The position numbers were made by a program, and so were the translations under genes. The notes beneath the pieces are model-generated. The model saw nothing but the letters and a program-made list of their open reading frames with translations, was not told the DNA's origin and did not search any database. From positions 1 through 64,000 of the forward strand of contig JAKOTU010000018.1 of NCBI GenBank assembly GCA_029776155.1: a DNA stretch of 64,000 nucleotides. The letters run 5' to 3'. This DNA comes from Bacillota bacterium. Lineage in GTDB: Bacteria > Bacillota > Limnochordia > Darwinibacteriales > Darwinibacteriaceae. Below, in pieces: positions 26,922 through 35,149 of the stretch. Each line of letters opens with the position of its first letter. Within the stretch, counting starts at the first letter, position 1.

Positions 26922-28670
26922 AGGATAGGCTGCTGCCTCTTCTTCCGCTGGTGCTGCTGAAGCAGGTTCACCGGCGGCCTGTGCCAACGCCTGCTCCACA
27001 GCCTTGATAATGGCCTGGCTGGAAACGGTGGCGCCAGAAGCCGCATCCACCTGGGGCGAATTGGCTTGAACGATCCGCTGTGGTATGGTGTTGTAAGCTG
27101 GATCGGAGATGCCTGGGGTATCCGAGTGCCGCAGCACGTTCACCGCGGTAATCTTGCCGTCCTCAACGACCACTTCCAGTTCCAGCAGGCCGCCAAAGGA
27201 ATCGGCCTGACCGAAGTAAGTGCCATCCACCAAAACGGCCGCTTCGTCCGCGGGGAAGAAAGCGCGGTTGAACTGAACGAGGGCCCGCTCCACTCCAGTA
27301 GCCAGGGCGCGGGAGGAGATGGTGGCGCCGGTTACGGCTTGGATACCCGCACCTATGCTGAATGAACTATCCTGATCCAACCCTACGAACTGTTCCAGAA
27401 ATGCGGGCCTGGTGGCCAGTTCGCCAAGTCCTGGATCTTCCCGGTGTTCCAACACACGGACACCTGCAATCCGGTGCTCAGCATCCAAGGCCAAGAGGAA
27501 ACGAATGGGACCGTTAAAGCCTCCCTGCTCAGCTACGAACACAGTCTGCAGGGGGTTGCCCTCTTCATCACGGACTAAGTAATAGGTGGTGCCATTATTT
27601 TCCACCACTTCGTAGTCCTCTGCACCCAGAAGCTCAGCGATGGGCAGGTACTGGCCCCGGCTGAACACAGGCACCGCACTGGGCTCAGAGCGATCCAACA
27701 GCACTAAAAAGCCAGCAAACACAACCACAGCTGCAGTCGTTACCGCAATGCCCTTCTTCCAAGTTTCCTGGCTGATGGAGAGGCCAAAGATGCGCGGAAT
27801 GGTCAAGGATTCCAACGCCGGCGAAAGGGCGTTCATGGTGAGCACCGCAAAGGTGACTCCCTCCGGTAGGGAGGTAAACTGTCTGATTACCATGGTTAAA
27901 ACGCCGCAGCCAATACCGAAGATAAATTGGCCGAGTGATGTCACTGGAGATGTAACCATATCAGTGGCCATAAACACCGCGGCAAACAAAAGGCCCCCCG
28001 CGGTAATGGTGTACCAGGGGTCTAATCCCCACAAAAGGGCCAGCACAAATGCGCTGCCCACATAGCCCAGGGGATTCCGCCAGTTAATATGTCCCTTATA
28101 GAGCAGATAGGCTCCACCCAGGAGAATGGCGATTACTGAAGTTTCGCCTATGCTGCCGCCCACATTTCCCCACACCAAGGACCAAGAGAAACTGCGCATA
28201 CTGAGCAGAGGCGTCGCCGTGGTGACAGCATCAAAGGGAGCTGTAAATTTAACTAATTGGGACGTAAAGGCCAAAAGCAAGATAGCCCGGGCACCCAAAG
28301 CCGGGTTGAAGATATTGTGGCCCAAACCTCCAAAGGCCAGCTTAACCAGGGCGATGGCCAAAACCGATCCTACAACCGGCACCCACCACGAGACTGTGGG
28401 AGGGAGGATCAAACCCAGCAACAGCCCCGTTACGGCTGCACTGCCGTCACCAAAGATTCCCTGGGGAGTCAGGGGCGCCCGCAGTAAAATGGCCTCAGTC
28501 AGCACTGCGCTGAGGGTGCTCAAAACCAACACCTTCAGCGCCGGCAGCCCAAAGAAGATCAGGCCGGCTATTGCTGCAGGTGTCAGGGCAATGAGCACAT
28601 CGATCATAATGCGCTTAATGGTTAACGGACTACGGAGAAACGGACCCGTCTTGATCTGCATTCCTTTCAC
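25791..28670 (-). CDS. RnfD-RnfG fusion with five extra FMN-binding domains
   Basis: The 959-residue protein joins RnfD to RnfG and adds a flavin array. Residues 1-300 are RnfD, with about nine membrane segments, GHNIFNPALGARAI and the FMN-threonine motif DAVTTATPLL (Thr153). A membrane helix (307-325) leads into RnfG (330-470) with AVTGATISS (Thr450; the usual Asp is Gln444). Five FMN-bind domains follow, with DxxSGAT acceptor threonines at 548, 650, 747, 842 and 939. They are of two types in the order A-A-B-A-B. ApbE-type flavin transferases attach FMN to such threonines. The array should face outside. GTG 28670 abuts rnfC; ATG 28661 has better spacing to GGGG. Confidence 0.9.
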   Translation of the reverse strand: MKGMQIKTGPFLRSPLTIKRIMIDVLIALTPAAIAGLIFFGLPALKVLVLSTLSAVLTEAILLRAPLTPQGIFGDGSAAVTGLLLGLILPPTVSWWVPVVGSVLAIALVKLAFGGLGHNIFNPALGARAILLLAFTSQLVKFTAPFDAVTTATPLLSMRSFSWSLVWGNVGGSIGETSVIAILLGGAYLLYKGHINWRNPLGYVGSAFVLALLWGLDPWYTITAGGLLFAAVFMATDMVTSPVTSLGQFIFGIGCGVLTMVIRQFTSLPEGVTFAVLTMNALSPALESLTIPRIFGLSISQETWKKGIAVTTAAVVVFAGFLVLLDRSEPSAVPVFSRGQYLPIAELLGAEDYEVVENNGTTYYLVRDEEGNPLQTVFVAEQGGFNGPIRFLLALDAEHRIAGVRVLEHREDPGLGELATRPAFLEQFVGLDQDSSFSIGAGIQAVTGATISSRALATGVERALVQFNRAFFPADEAAVLVDGTYFGQADSFGGLLELEVVVEDGKITAVNVLRHSDTPGISDPAYNTIPQRIVQANSPQVDAASGATVSSQAIIKAVEQALAQAAGEPASAAPAEEEAAAYPDGTYYGQADSFGGKLELEVVVEGGRIAAVNVLQHSDTPGISDLAYQQVPQAIVEANSPQVDAASGATISSKAIMQAVEQALEQASGAPAAEPYAITVADGVHRGRADGFGGELVVEVTVEGGRITAIEVVENSETPFIADNAIKNLLPAIIEAQGPVDVISGATYTSKAILEAVEKAVSGAGADQAEAGAYVDGTYRAEVDSFGGKLELEVVVEGGRIAAINVLQHSDTPGISDLAYQQVPQAIVEANSPQVDAASGATISSKAIMKAVEEALKQAGDAPAVQPFTIEVGDGVHRGSAQGFGGELVVEVTVEGGRITAIEVVENSETPFVADNAFKKLIPAIIEAQGPVDVVSGATFTSRAVEEAVRDALSVKEDQ

Positions 28671-28672
28671 CC

Positions 28673-30004
28673 CTAGCTCACTTTTTCTTTGGCTTTCTCG
28701 GCAGCCAAGCCCGCTTTACCCTGCTTGATCCAAGTAACCAGGGCCCGCTTAGCCGGACAGACATAAGAACACAGTGAACATTCGATGCAGTCCCGCAGAT
28801 GGATCCCCTCGGCTTCCCGATACAGGCCTTTATGGGAATACTCGCCGAGCAGATTGGGCGTCAAGCCCATGGGGCAGGCATGCACGCAGCGTTCACAGCG
28901 AATGCAGGGGAGGTTCTCGTCGAAACCAGCCTCTTCTTTGGTGAGGGCCAGGACCCCGGACATGTTCTTCACTACTGGCCCGGAAAGATCCTGGATCTGC
29001 CAGCCTGTCATCGGTCCCCCGCAGACAACAACTTCTGGTTCACCCAAAAAGCCACCGCAGAACTCGAACAAAGCCTCGATGGGGGTACCTACCCGCACCA
29101 AGAGATTGCGGGGATCTACCACTGCTCCGCCGCTGACGGTTACCACCCGCTCATAGGAACTCTTACCGGTGCTGATGGCCTCCCAGACGGCAATGGCCGT
29201 ATGGACATTGCTCACTACGCAGCCCACATCATGGGGCAGGCCACCGCTGGGCACCTCTCTGTTCAGAATAGCCTTAATGAGCTGCTTTTCCGCCCCCTGC
29301 GGGTAGCGGACCTGCAAAACCGCCACGGCAAGCTGCTCGAACTCGGAGATGGCCTCCTGCACCTGGGCAATGGCGTCTGGCTTGTTGGCTTCAATGCCGA
29401 TCACACCCCGGGAGGCGCCTGTGGCCTTCATAATGGCCAGGAGGCCTTGGACCATCTCCTCTGCCCGCTCCACCATGAGGCGGTGGTCACAGGTAAGGTA
29501 CGGTTCGCATTCCGCCCCGTTGATCAGAATGGTATCCACGGGTTTAGGCGGGTTTAACTTTACGTGGGTGGGAAAGCCTGCGCCGCCCATACCCACGATG
29601 CCCGCATTTTTCACAGCCTCGCGGATGTCCTTAGGCGACAGCTTGCGCCAATCGGCGTGCTGCGCGCTCACCCGCTCATCGCGGCCATCATTCTTAATGA
29701 CCACGCACAGTGCCTTGTTCCCGTTTCCCAAACGCCTCTCCTCAATGGCCACTACTTCGCCAGAGACGCTGGAGTGTACGGATGCAGAGATGAACTTCTG
29801 GGACTCGCCGATGAGCTGCCCCATTTTCACTTTCTCACCCACTGCTACCACAGGCTCGCAGGGAGCGCCGATATGCTGCTGGAGGGGGATCACCGCGATC
29901 TCGGGAGCCGGCAGTACTTCAATGGGCTTTCTGTCGGTGGCCGACTTATGGTGCGGTATATCTCCCCCGCCGCGGGGAAATGTCTTAGGAATCAAAAGGC
30001 TCAC
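28673..30004 (-). CDS. rnfC: RnfC subunit (NADH/FMN and two [4Fe-4S] clusters)
   Basis: The 443-residue protein is a complete RnfC. It has a barrel-sandwich N-terminus (PHHKSATDRKPIEVLPAP.. VGEKVKMGQLIG), a Complex I 51-kDa-like domain with GMGGAGFPTHVKLNPP and ILINGAECEPYLTCDHRLM for FMN/NADH, an SLBB part, and two ferredoxin motifs, CIRCERCVHACP and CIECSLCSYVCP. RnfC normally exchanges electrons with NAD(H) on the cytoplasmic side. The start is GTG 30004 or TTG 29995; the latter has AAAGGG at 7 nt. It heads the operon, divergent from the SASP gene. Confidence 0.93.
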   Translation of the reverse strand: MSLLIPKTFPRGGGDIPHHKSATDRKPIEVLPAPEIAVIPLQQHIGAPCEPVVAVGEKVKMGQLIGESQKFISASVHSSVSGEVVAIEERRLGNGNKALCVVIKNDGRDERVSAQHADWRKLSPKDIREAVKNAGIVGMGGAGFPTHVKLNPPKPVDTILINGAECEPYLTCDHRLMVERAEEMVQGLLAIMKATGASRGVIGIEANKPDAIAQVQEAISEFEQLAVAVLQVRYPQGAEKQLIKAILNREVPSGGLPHDVGCVVSNVHTAIAVWEAISTGKSSYERVVTVSGGAVVDPRNLLVRVGTPIEALFEFCGGFLGEPEVVVCGGPMTGWQIQDLSGPVVKNMSGVLALTKEEAGFDENLPCIRCERCVHACPMGLTPNLLGEYSHKGLYREAEGIHLRDCIECSLCSYVCPAKRALVTWIKQGKAGLAAEKAKEKVS

Positions 30005-30159
30005 CCTTTCACTGTGCGATAGTTCTCACGAGTACATCGAAATATATTCCACTATCCGCGAGGGAATCCTGCCTCCAAGGAAAATCCGGGCTGCCAAAAC
30101 CTATCAGGTCTAAAATCTCCGCTGCGGGAAAAGCTACAGGCAGAAAGGGAGGAAGAGTT

Positions 30160-30426
30160 ATGGCCCAAGGCGCAAATATCAACAAACCGAAAACAAATCC
30201 CCAAGTGTATCAAGCCCTTAACCAGTTCAAATACGAAGTAGCCAGCGAACTGGGGATTAACCCCGAATACAAGACCGGCTATTGGGGGAACATCACTTCC
30301 CGGGAATGCGGGGCAGTGGGCGGCCATATGGTCCGGCGCCTAATTGCCCTGGCGGAACAGCAGCTGTTCAACGGTCCGTCCTTCCCCAGCCCCCCTCAAG
30401 GCACGGGGGGATTTAGGAACCAATAG
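30160..30426 (+). CDS. Alpha/beta-type small acid-soluble spore protein
   Basis: The 88-residue protein has both SASP signatures: the GPR cleavage region FKYEVASELGI (cut expected between Glu26 and Val27) and the DNA-binding GNITSRECGAVGGHMVRRLIALAEQQL. It coats spore DNA in A-like form and protects it. A Pro/Gly-rich tail after residue 70 is longer than usual. It is a lone plus-strand gene with GGGAGGAAGAG before the ATG and a terminator after it. Sigma-G control is expected, but I found no clear sigma-G promoter in the 155-bp gap to rnfC. Confidence 0.95.
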   Translation: MAQGANINKPKTNPQVYQALNQFKYEVASELGINPEYKTGYWGNITSRECGAVGGHMVRRLIALAEQQLFNGPSFPSPPQGTGGFRNQ

Positions 30427-30432
30427 GCAAAA

Positions 30433-30462
30433 AAGAAGCACCGCCCGGTGCTTCTTCCTTTT
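30433..30462. terminator. Bidirectional terminator between SASP and yqeM-like gene
   Basis: The stem AAGAAGCACCG / CGGTGCTTCTT has a very short loop. The plus strand continues CCTTTT and the minus strand continues with a run of six T, so both convergent genes can end here. Confidence 0.85.
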
Positions 30463-30477
30463 ATGCTTGCCCTTTTA

Positions 30478-31227
30478 CTATGACCTTTTGACCACAAACT
30501 GCCAGCGCTCCGCTTCCGGGCTGGGCGGGTCCTGGGTCAAGAAATCGTAGCATCCCAGAAGTTCCAGGCCGCACTCCCCGCAGAACTGCTCAATCTGCTC
30601 CGGCAGCCACGCTTTCTGCTGATGCCGTTCCCTAATCCTTTTGTACCGGCCATCGTTCAGCTCAACGAAAAAGGTGAGATCCATGGTGCAGACAGCAGTC
30701 TGCGGATCGTAGCGGTTGTCCCAGAAAAACGCAAAATCATCGCGCAAGTCTGCATAGGATTGCTCCCCATAGATTTGCTGCAGCTTCCAAGGGGTATTCA
30801 GATCAAACAGCCAGATGCCGCCTGGGGCCACAAGCTCAGCCCCTCCCTTGAGGGCACGGCGCAGGTCTGCTTCCGTGGTAAAATAGTTGAGCACATCACA
30901 GCCGCTGATGGCCGTATCAAAACCAGCCCCGCCCAAGCGCAGCCCCCTGAGGTCGGCCACATAAAAGGGGATCTCCAGCCCGCGCTCGACAGCCTTGCTT
31001 TTCGCCTGGGCAATCATGGGCCAGGATACATCCACTCCTGTCAGGCGGTAACCCTGCTCCGCCAGGGGTATGGTCAGGTTACCCGTACCGCAGCCCAAAT
31101 CCACGATGGAGCTGGGAGTATGACCGTGGCGGCGGCATAAAGCCAGGAGATAGCTCGCCCACTGTTCATAGTCCACGTCCATACAAAGATCATAGAACCT
31201 GGCGAGGACAGAATAGGCCTCAAGCAT
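30478..31227 (-). CDS. Class I SAM-dependent methyltransferase (YqeM-like)
   Basis: The 249-residue protein has motif I IVDLGCGTGNLTIPLAEQG, motif II-like GVDVSWPMI and a Rossmann fold followed by a beta-rich substrate part. B. subtilis yqeM sits in the same place after rsfS, so this is its positional and probable true orthologue. The substrate is unknown. ATG 31227 overlaps the rsfS stop by 8 nt. A longer frame beginning within rsfS is less likely. A terminator follows. Confidence 0.85.
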   Translation of the reverse strand: MLEAYSVLARFYDLCMDVDYEQWASYLLALCRRHGHTPSSIVDLGCGTGNLTIPLAEQGYRLTGVDVSWPMIAQAKSKAVERGLEIPFYVADLRGLRLGGAGFDTAISGCDVLNYFTTEADLRRALKGGAELVAPGGIWLFDLNTPWKLQQIYGEQSYADLRDDFAFFWDNRYDPQTAVCTMDLTFFVELNDGRYKRIRERHQQKAWLPEQIEQFCGECGLELLGCYDFLTQDPPSPEAERWQFVVKRS

Positions 31228-31573
31228 CCCAGGCCACTGGCTGGGCATCTGCCCACAGCCGCTCAAGATTATAGTAATCCCTCGCCTCTTCCAAGAAGAC
31301 GTGGACGATCACTGCACCGTAGTCCAAGAGAATCCAGCTGTTCCCCGGGCCGCCTTCTTGGCGCAACGGCTCTACGCCTTCCCGCTGCAGCGCATCAACC
31401 ACCGCATCCATAATGGTGCGGACCTGCACATGGGTTTCGGCGCTGCAGATGACGAAGAACTCTGTTTCCACCATCACCTCAGGCATTTGGAGCACCTGCA
31501 CATTGTCGGCCTTTTTACTGTCTGCAGCCCGAGCAGCCATCTTAGCTATCTCCACGGCGCTGGGTTTGGTCAA
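31220..31573 (-). CDS. rsfS: Ribosome silencing factor RsfS
   Basis: The 117-residue RsfS/YbeB/Iojap protein has the conserved KKADNVQVLQMPEVMVETEFFVICSAET and the GNSWILLDYGAVIVHVF core. It binds L14 on the 50S subunit and blocks joining with 30S. TTG 31573 has AGGAG 9 nt upstream. It overlaps the end of the LCP gene by 4 nt. Confidence 0.95.
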   Translation of the reverse strand: MTKPSAVEIAKMAARAADSKKADNVQVLQMPEVMVETEFFVICSAETHVQVRTIMDAVVDALQREGVEPLRQEGGPGNSWILLDYGAVIVHVFLEEARDYYNLERLWADAQPVAWDA

Positions 31574-32826
31574 ATCCCCACACTCCTTTCGCGGTTGAGA
31601 GTAAAGTCTTTGCCGATAATGACCGTCACTTCCGAGCCTGCCCCCTCCACCTCCTGAATGGAAGCGCCCAAAAATTCGGCTAGAGGCTTAACCCGCTCGG
31701 CATTCCTGGGAGCGGTCATGACCAGGGTAGAAGCATGGTTAAAGTGCTCCGCATTCCCGGTAGAAACAACTGTGTAGCCGTATTCCCGGAGCAGATCGCT
31801 GACCTGCCCGGCAATGCCAGCCCGCCCGTTGCCGTTGAGCACCACCAGCTTCAAGGGCTCCGGCTTGCCCAAGACTACTGTATCAATGACCTGGGCTGCC
31901 TTCTGTTCATTGACAATCCAATACCAGGCATCATTCAGCACTTGGCTGTTGCCCGGCAGCACTGCCGTACGCAGATTGGCGGCGGAAAACTTGCCCGCCG
32001 AGACCGCCAAGGACAGCATGGTTTCCAAGGGCAGATTTGTATCCACAATCTTGAACATCTGGGTGATCAGCTGGGGCAGCTTAACCAAACCCGCAGAGCT
32101 CAGCATTTTGGCCGCCAGCGCTTCCACGAACTTCCTCTGCCGCTCCACCCGGCCGCCGTACTGATCGCCAAAGGGATCCACCAGGGAAACATCTCCCAAA
32201 GTGTCACGGTAGCGCACATACTGCAAGGCCTTAGCCCCATCCAGCACCTGCGTTCCTGGGTACAGGTCAATCTCCAGGCCCTGGGCCTTGTCCACATAGT
32301 GCATGCGTTTTTCCACCGTGATCTCTACACCACCCAGGATATCCACCAGGTCCTGGAACCCCTCAAAGTCCGTATGCACATAGTAACGCACAGGCACCCG
32401 CACCAGCTGCGCCACAGCCTCCATAACCAGGTTAGTACCGCCGTGGGCATAGAGGGCATTAATGCGGTCCCAGCGCTGTCGGGAAGGCGACCACACCCGG
32501 GTATCCCTGGGAATGGATAGCACGCCCACCTCGCCAGATTTGGTATCTACGGACAGCAGCATAATGGTATCTGCCCGGGAACTGGCCTCGATGGTGTTAT
32601 CTGTGCCCAAAAACAGGACTAACAGGCGCCCCTCTTCCACCCCATCAGCCTGGGTTACGGCCACCTGCCGGAAGTAGGTGTAGCGGGCGGTAAAAATCAT
32701 GAGTATGGTGCCAAGAGCAAAAAACAAGGAGTAAAAGATGATCTGTCTGCGGCGGTATCTGCGTTTCCAAGCGCGGCGCTCTTCCAGTTCCTGCCTGCGC
32801 CGGAGTACTTCTTCTTCTGAAAGCAT
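31570..32826 (-). CDS. LytR-CpsA-Psr (LCP) family protein with LytR_C domain
   Basis: The 418-residue membrane protein has a basic cytoplasmic start, one helix (about 29-47), an LCP domain (about 65-270; SSRADTIMLLSVD, VLSIPRDTRV, GGVEITVE, GAKALQYVRYRDT) and a C-terminal LytR_C domain (about 315-415; LKLVVLNGNGRAGIAGQVSDLL). LCP enzymes attach anionic polymers to peptidoglycan, using Arg and Asp residues in these motifs. It is encoded between nadD and rsfS; the HD-family yqeK gene found there in B. subtilis is absent. Confidence 0.92.
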   Translation of the reverse strand: MLSEEEVLRRRQELEERRAWKRRYRRRQIIFYSLFFALGTILMIFTARYTYFRQVAVTQADGVEEGRLLVLFLGTDNTIEASSRADTIMLLSVDTKSGEVGVLSIPRDTRVWSPSRQRWDRINALYAHGGTNLVMEAVAQLVRVPVRYYVHTDFEGFQDLVDILGGVEITVEKRMHYVDKAQGLEIDLYPGTQVLDGAKALQYVRYRDTLGDVSLVDPFGDQYGGRVERQRKFVEALAAKMLSSAGLVKLPQLITQMFKIVDTNLPLETMLSLAVSAGKFSAANLRTAVLPGNSQVLNDAWYWIVNEQKAAQVIDTVVLGKPEPLKLVVLNGNGRAGIAGQVSDLLREYGYTVVSTGNAEHFNHASTLVMTAPRNAERVKPLAEFLGASIQEVEGAGSEVTVIIGKDFTLNRERSVGI

Positions 32827-32847
32827 GGTTTCCCCCCCTTATGTACA

Positions 32848-33498
32848 CTACTTCGTACACCGCTCACGGCTTTGGGGTAGTGCCTGCACGTAAAGACGCT
32901 GCCTCCGGATATAGTGTTCCACCGGTTCTGGAACTAAGTAGCGGATGGAACTGCCTGCCCGCACCCGTTCCCTGATCTCCGTCGAGGAGATGGCCATGGC
33001 GGGAACCTGTAGAATGTGAAAGCGTTCCTTGTGCCGCGCCACCCACTGACGCGTCGAAGCGGGGAGGTGATCCAGGGAAAAGCCTGGACGGGTGGCTGCC
33101 ACAAAGTGGGCCAGGGCCAAACACTCGTCGCAGTCCTTCCAGGTGGCAATATCGAAAATCGCATCGGCGCCGGTGATAAAATACAGCTCTGTCCCGGGAC
33201 CGTACTGCTCCTGCAGCGCACGCAGGGTGTCAATGGTATAGCTTGTCCCCGACCGGTCGATTTCCAGCCGCGATACTTCAAAGTGGGGATTGGTCAAGGT
33301 AGCCAGCACGGTCATCATGTACCGATGCTCAGCATCCGAGACTTGGGCGTCCTTCTTGTGCGGAGGCCTGCCTGAAGGCATAAACAGCACTTGATCAAGC
33401 CCAAAGGTAAACCTAGCTCCCTCCGCCGTTACCAAGTGTCCGTAGTGGATAGGGTCGAAGGTGCCGCCCATAATCCCCAGCTTGCTTAGTTTGCTCAT
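32848..33498 (-). CDS. nadD: Nicotinate-nucleotide adenylyltransferase NadD
   Basis: The 216-residue protein has the nucleotidyltransferase motifs GIMGGTFDPIHYGHL at the N-terminus and ISSTEIRERVRAG in the C-terminal half. NadD makes deamido-NAD from nicotinate mononucleotide and ATP. ATG 33498 follows GAAGGAG. It is encoded 14 nt after yhbY, as in the conserved B. subtilis cluster. Confidence 0.95.
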   Translation of the reverse strand: MSKLSKLGIMGGTFDPIHYGHLVTAEGARFTFGLDQVLFMPSGRPPHKKDAQVSDAEHRYMMTVLATLTNPHFEVSRLEIDRSGTSYTIDTLRALQEQYGPGTELYFITGADAIFDIATWKDCDECLALAHFVAATRPGFSLDHLPASTRQWVARHKERFHILQVPAMAISSTEIRERVRAGSSIRYLVPEPVEHYIRRQRLYVQALPQSRERCTK

Positions 33499-33512
33499 CG
33501 TCTTAGACTCCT

Positions 33513-33800
33513 TCAGGGCAGTTCAATCTTGGGCTCCAGGGACGGTCGGTAAAGCAGGAAAATGCGGCCGATCTTCTGCACCACATCGCAATCGAGCTCT
33601 TCAGCGATCTCGTCGGCCAGTTCACCCGGCTCCTCCTCACAGCTTTTGAGAACCCTGACTTTGATCAGTTCCCTGGCCTCTAGGACTAAGTCGAGCTGGT
33701 TGAGGAGCTCCTCCGACAGACCGCCCTTGCCGATCTGGAAAACCGGCTCAAGCTCATTTCCGAGACTGCGCAAATACGCCCTTTGTTTACTGGTCAGCAT
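33513..33800 (-). CDS. yhbY: CRM-domain ribosome assembly RNA-binding protein YhbY
   Basis: The 95-residue CRM (YhbY) protein has the FQIGKGGLSEELLNQL GxxG-type motif and the LIKVRVLKSCEEEP segment. Family members associate with pre-50S particles. It is encoded between obg and nadD (B. subtilis yqeI), just 9 nt after obg. Confidence 0.93.
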   Translation of the reverse strand: MLTSKQRAYLRSLGNELEPVFQIGKGGLSEELLNQLDLVLEARELIKVRVLKSCEEEPGELADEIAEELDCDVVQKIGRIFLLYRPSLEPKIELP

Positions 33801-33809
33801 GCTAAACCC

Positions 33810-35093
33810 TCATTCCATATATTCAAACTCTAATTCTCCAACCCTCACGGTTGCTCCTTCCGGGATGCCCATTTCCCGCAGGGTATCGTACAAGCCAATT
33901 TTTGCAAACAGATTCTGCAGGTAGCGGACCGCCTCCCGATTGTTCAGATCCAAACGGCGCAGGAGCCTCTCCAGGCCTTCTCCTTCCACCACGTACTCGC
34001 CATCTGCCTCCACTACGGTGAACTCTTCCAGCGGCGCTGGTTTTTTCCTGGGCAGCTCCAGCTCCTGAACCACCTCTGGGGCCGGTTCCGCCTCTTTCAG
34101 GCTGCGTACGATCTGTCCTGCCCGGCGCATGAGGGCCTCCGTTCCCTGGCCCGTGGCTGCCGAAATGACGAAGAACTCCAGCCCCTCTTGGGCCGCCAGT
34201 TCCCTTAGGCGGGGCAGATGGGTCTGGGCTGCGGGGAGGTCTGCCTTGTTGGCCACCAAGATCTGGGGGCGCTTCGCCAGCTCGGCACTGTACATGCTCA
34301 GCTCGGCGTTGATCTTATGGTAATCCTCCACCGGATCTCTCCCGTCCAGGCCGGACGCATCGATGATGTGCAAAAGGAGCCGGGTCCTTTCAACATGCCG
34401 CAGAAACTCCATGCCCAGCCCCACGCCGGCATGGGCTCCCTCAATCAAGCCGGGAATATCTGCGAGCACAAAGGACTGGCCCTCGTCCACCGCTACCACC
34501 CCCAAATTGGGCCTCAGGGTGGTAAAGGGATAATTGGCGATCTTGGGGCGAGCAGCTGAGACCATCGCAAGCAGAGTGGACTTGCCCACATTGGGGTAAC
34601 CCACCAGGCCCACATCGGCCAACAGCTTCAGCTCCAGCTGAACCCACAGCTCCGGCCCGGGCTCGCCCCGCTCGGCAAAGGCCGGCGCCTGTCTGGTGGG
34701 GGTGGCAAAGCGGGCATTGCCCCGGCCCCCTCGGCCTCCAGGCAGCACCAAAACCCGGGTGCCCGGCACAGTGAGATCCAGGAGTACCTCCCCTGTTTGA
34801 TCGTCCTTGACCAGGGTGCCGGGGGGGACCCTGATTTCGAGGTCCGCGCCATCCCTGCCGGTCATGTTCTTAGATTTCCCCGGCTCCCCCGAAGGAGCAA
34901 CGAACTTACGGCGGTAGCGGAAGTCCATGAGGGTGGACAGCCCCCCATCCACCACAAAGTAGATGCTGCCGCCCCGGCCCCCATCGCCCCCCGCCGGGCC
35001 CCCTGCGGGGATATACTTCTCACGCCGAAAGGCCACAGCTCCATCGCCGCCGTCCCCGGCTTTAAGGTAGATACGGGCCCGATCGATAAACAT
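33810..35093 (-). CDS. obg: GTPase Obg
   Basis: The 427-residue protein has the Gly-rich Obg fold (1-158, KAGDGGDGAVAFRREKYIP.. GGRGG), the GTPase domain (about 159-330; GYPNVGKSTLL, FVLADIPGLIEGAH, NKADLPAA) and the C-terminal OCT domain found in Bacillota. Obg functions in 50S assembly and stress signalling and is needed for sporulation onset in B. subtilis. ATG 35093 has GGGAGG 8 nt upstream; the longer frame runs into the rpmA terminator and is rejected. Confidence 0.97.
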   Translation of the reverse strand: MFIDRARIYLKAGDGGDGAVAFRREKYIPAGGPAGGDGGRGGSIYFVVDGGLSTLMDFRYRRKFVAPSGEPGKSKNMTGRDGADLEIRVPPGTLVKDDQTGEVLLDLTVPGTRVLVLPGGRGGRGNARFATPTRQAPAFAERGEPGPELWVQLELKLLADVGLVGYPNVGKSTLLAMVSAARPKIANYPFTTLRPNLGVVAVDEGQSFVLADIPGLIEGAHAGVGLGMEFLRHVERTRLLLHIIDASGLDGRDPVEDYHKINAELSMYSAELAKRPQILVANKADLPAAQTHLPRLRELAAQEGLEFFVISAATGQGTEALMRRAGQIVRSLKEAEPAPEVVQELELPRKKPAPLEEFTVVEADGEYVVEGEGLERLLRRLDLNNREAVRYLQNLFAKIGLYDTLREMGIPEGATVRVGELEFEYME

Positions 35094-35110
35094 AACTTGT
35101 CCCTCCCGAC

Positions 35111-35142
35111 AAAAAACCCTTTTGCACCGAAGCACAAAAGGG
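35111..35142 (-). terminator. Terminator after rpmA with UUCG tetraloop
   Basis: On the minus strand CCCTTTTG..CAAAAGGG pairs, with wobble pairs closing a C(TTCG)G tetraloop, followed by six T. It lies 8 nt after the rpmA stop, between rpmA and obg. Confidence 0.9.
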
Positions 35143-35149
35143 ATTTCTC

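Noticed and set aside
25791..27227. Repeated DNA considered as a mobile element or CRISPR-like array
   Set aside because: The repeat is in frame, codon-sized (192 codons), mostly silent in its differences and matches FMN-bind domains, so it is a coding duplication.
30005..30159. Sigma-G promoter for the SASP gene and promoter for rnfC
   Set aside because: Expected from biology, but no convincing match to GHATR/CATNHTA or to sigma-A boxes with correct spacing could be found.
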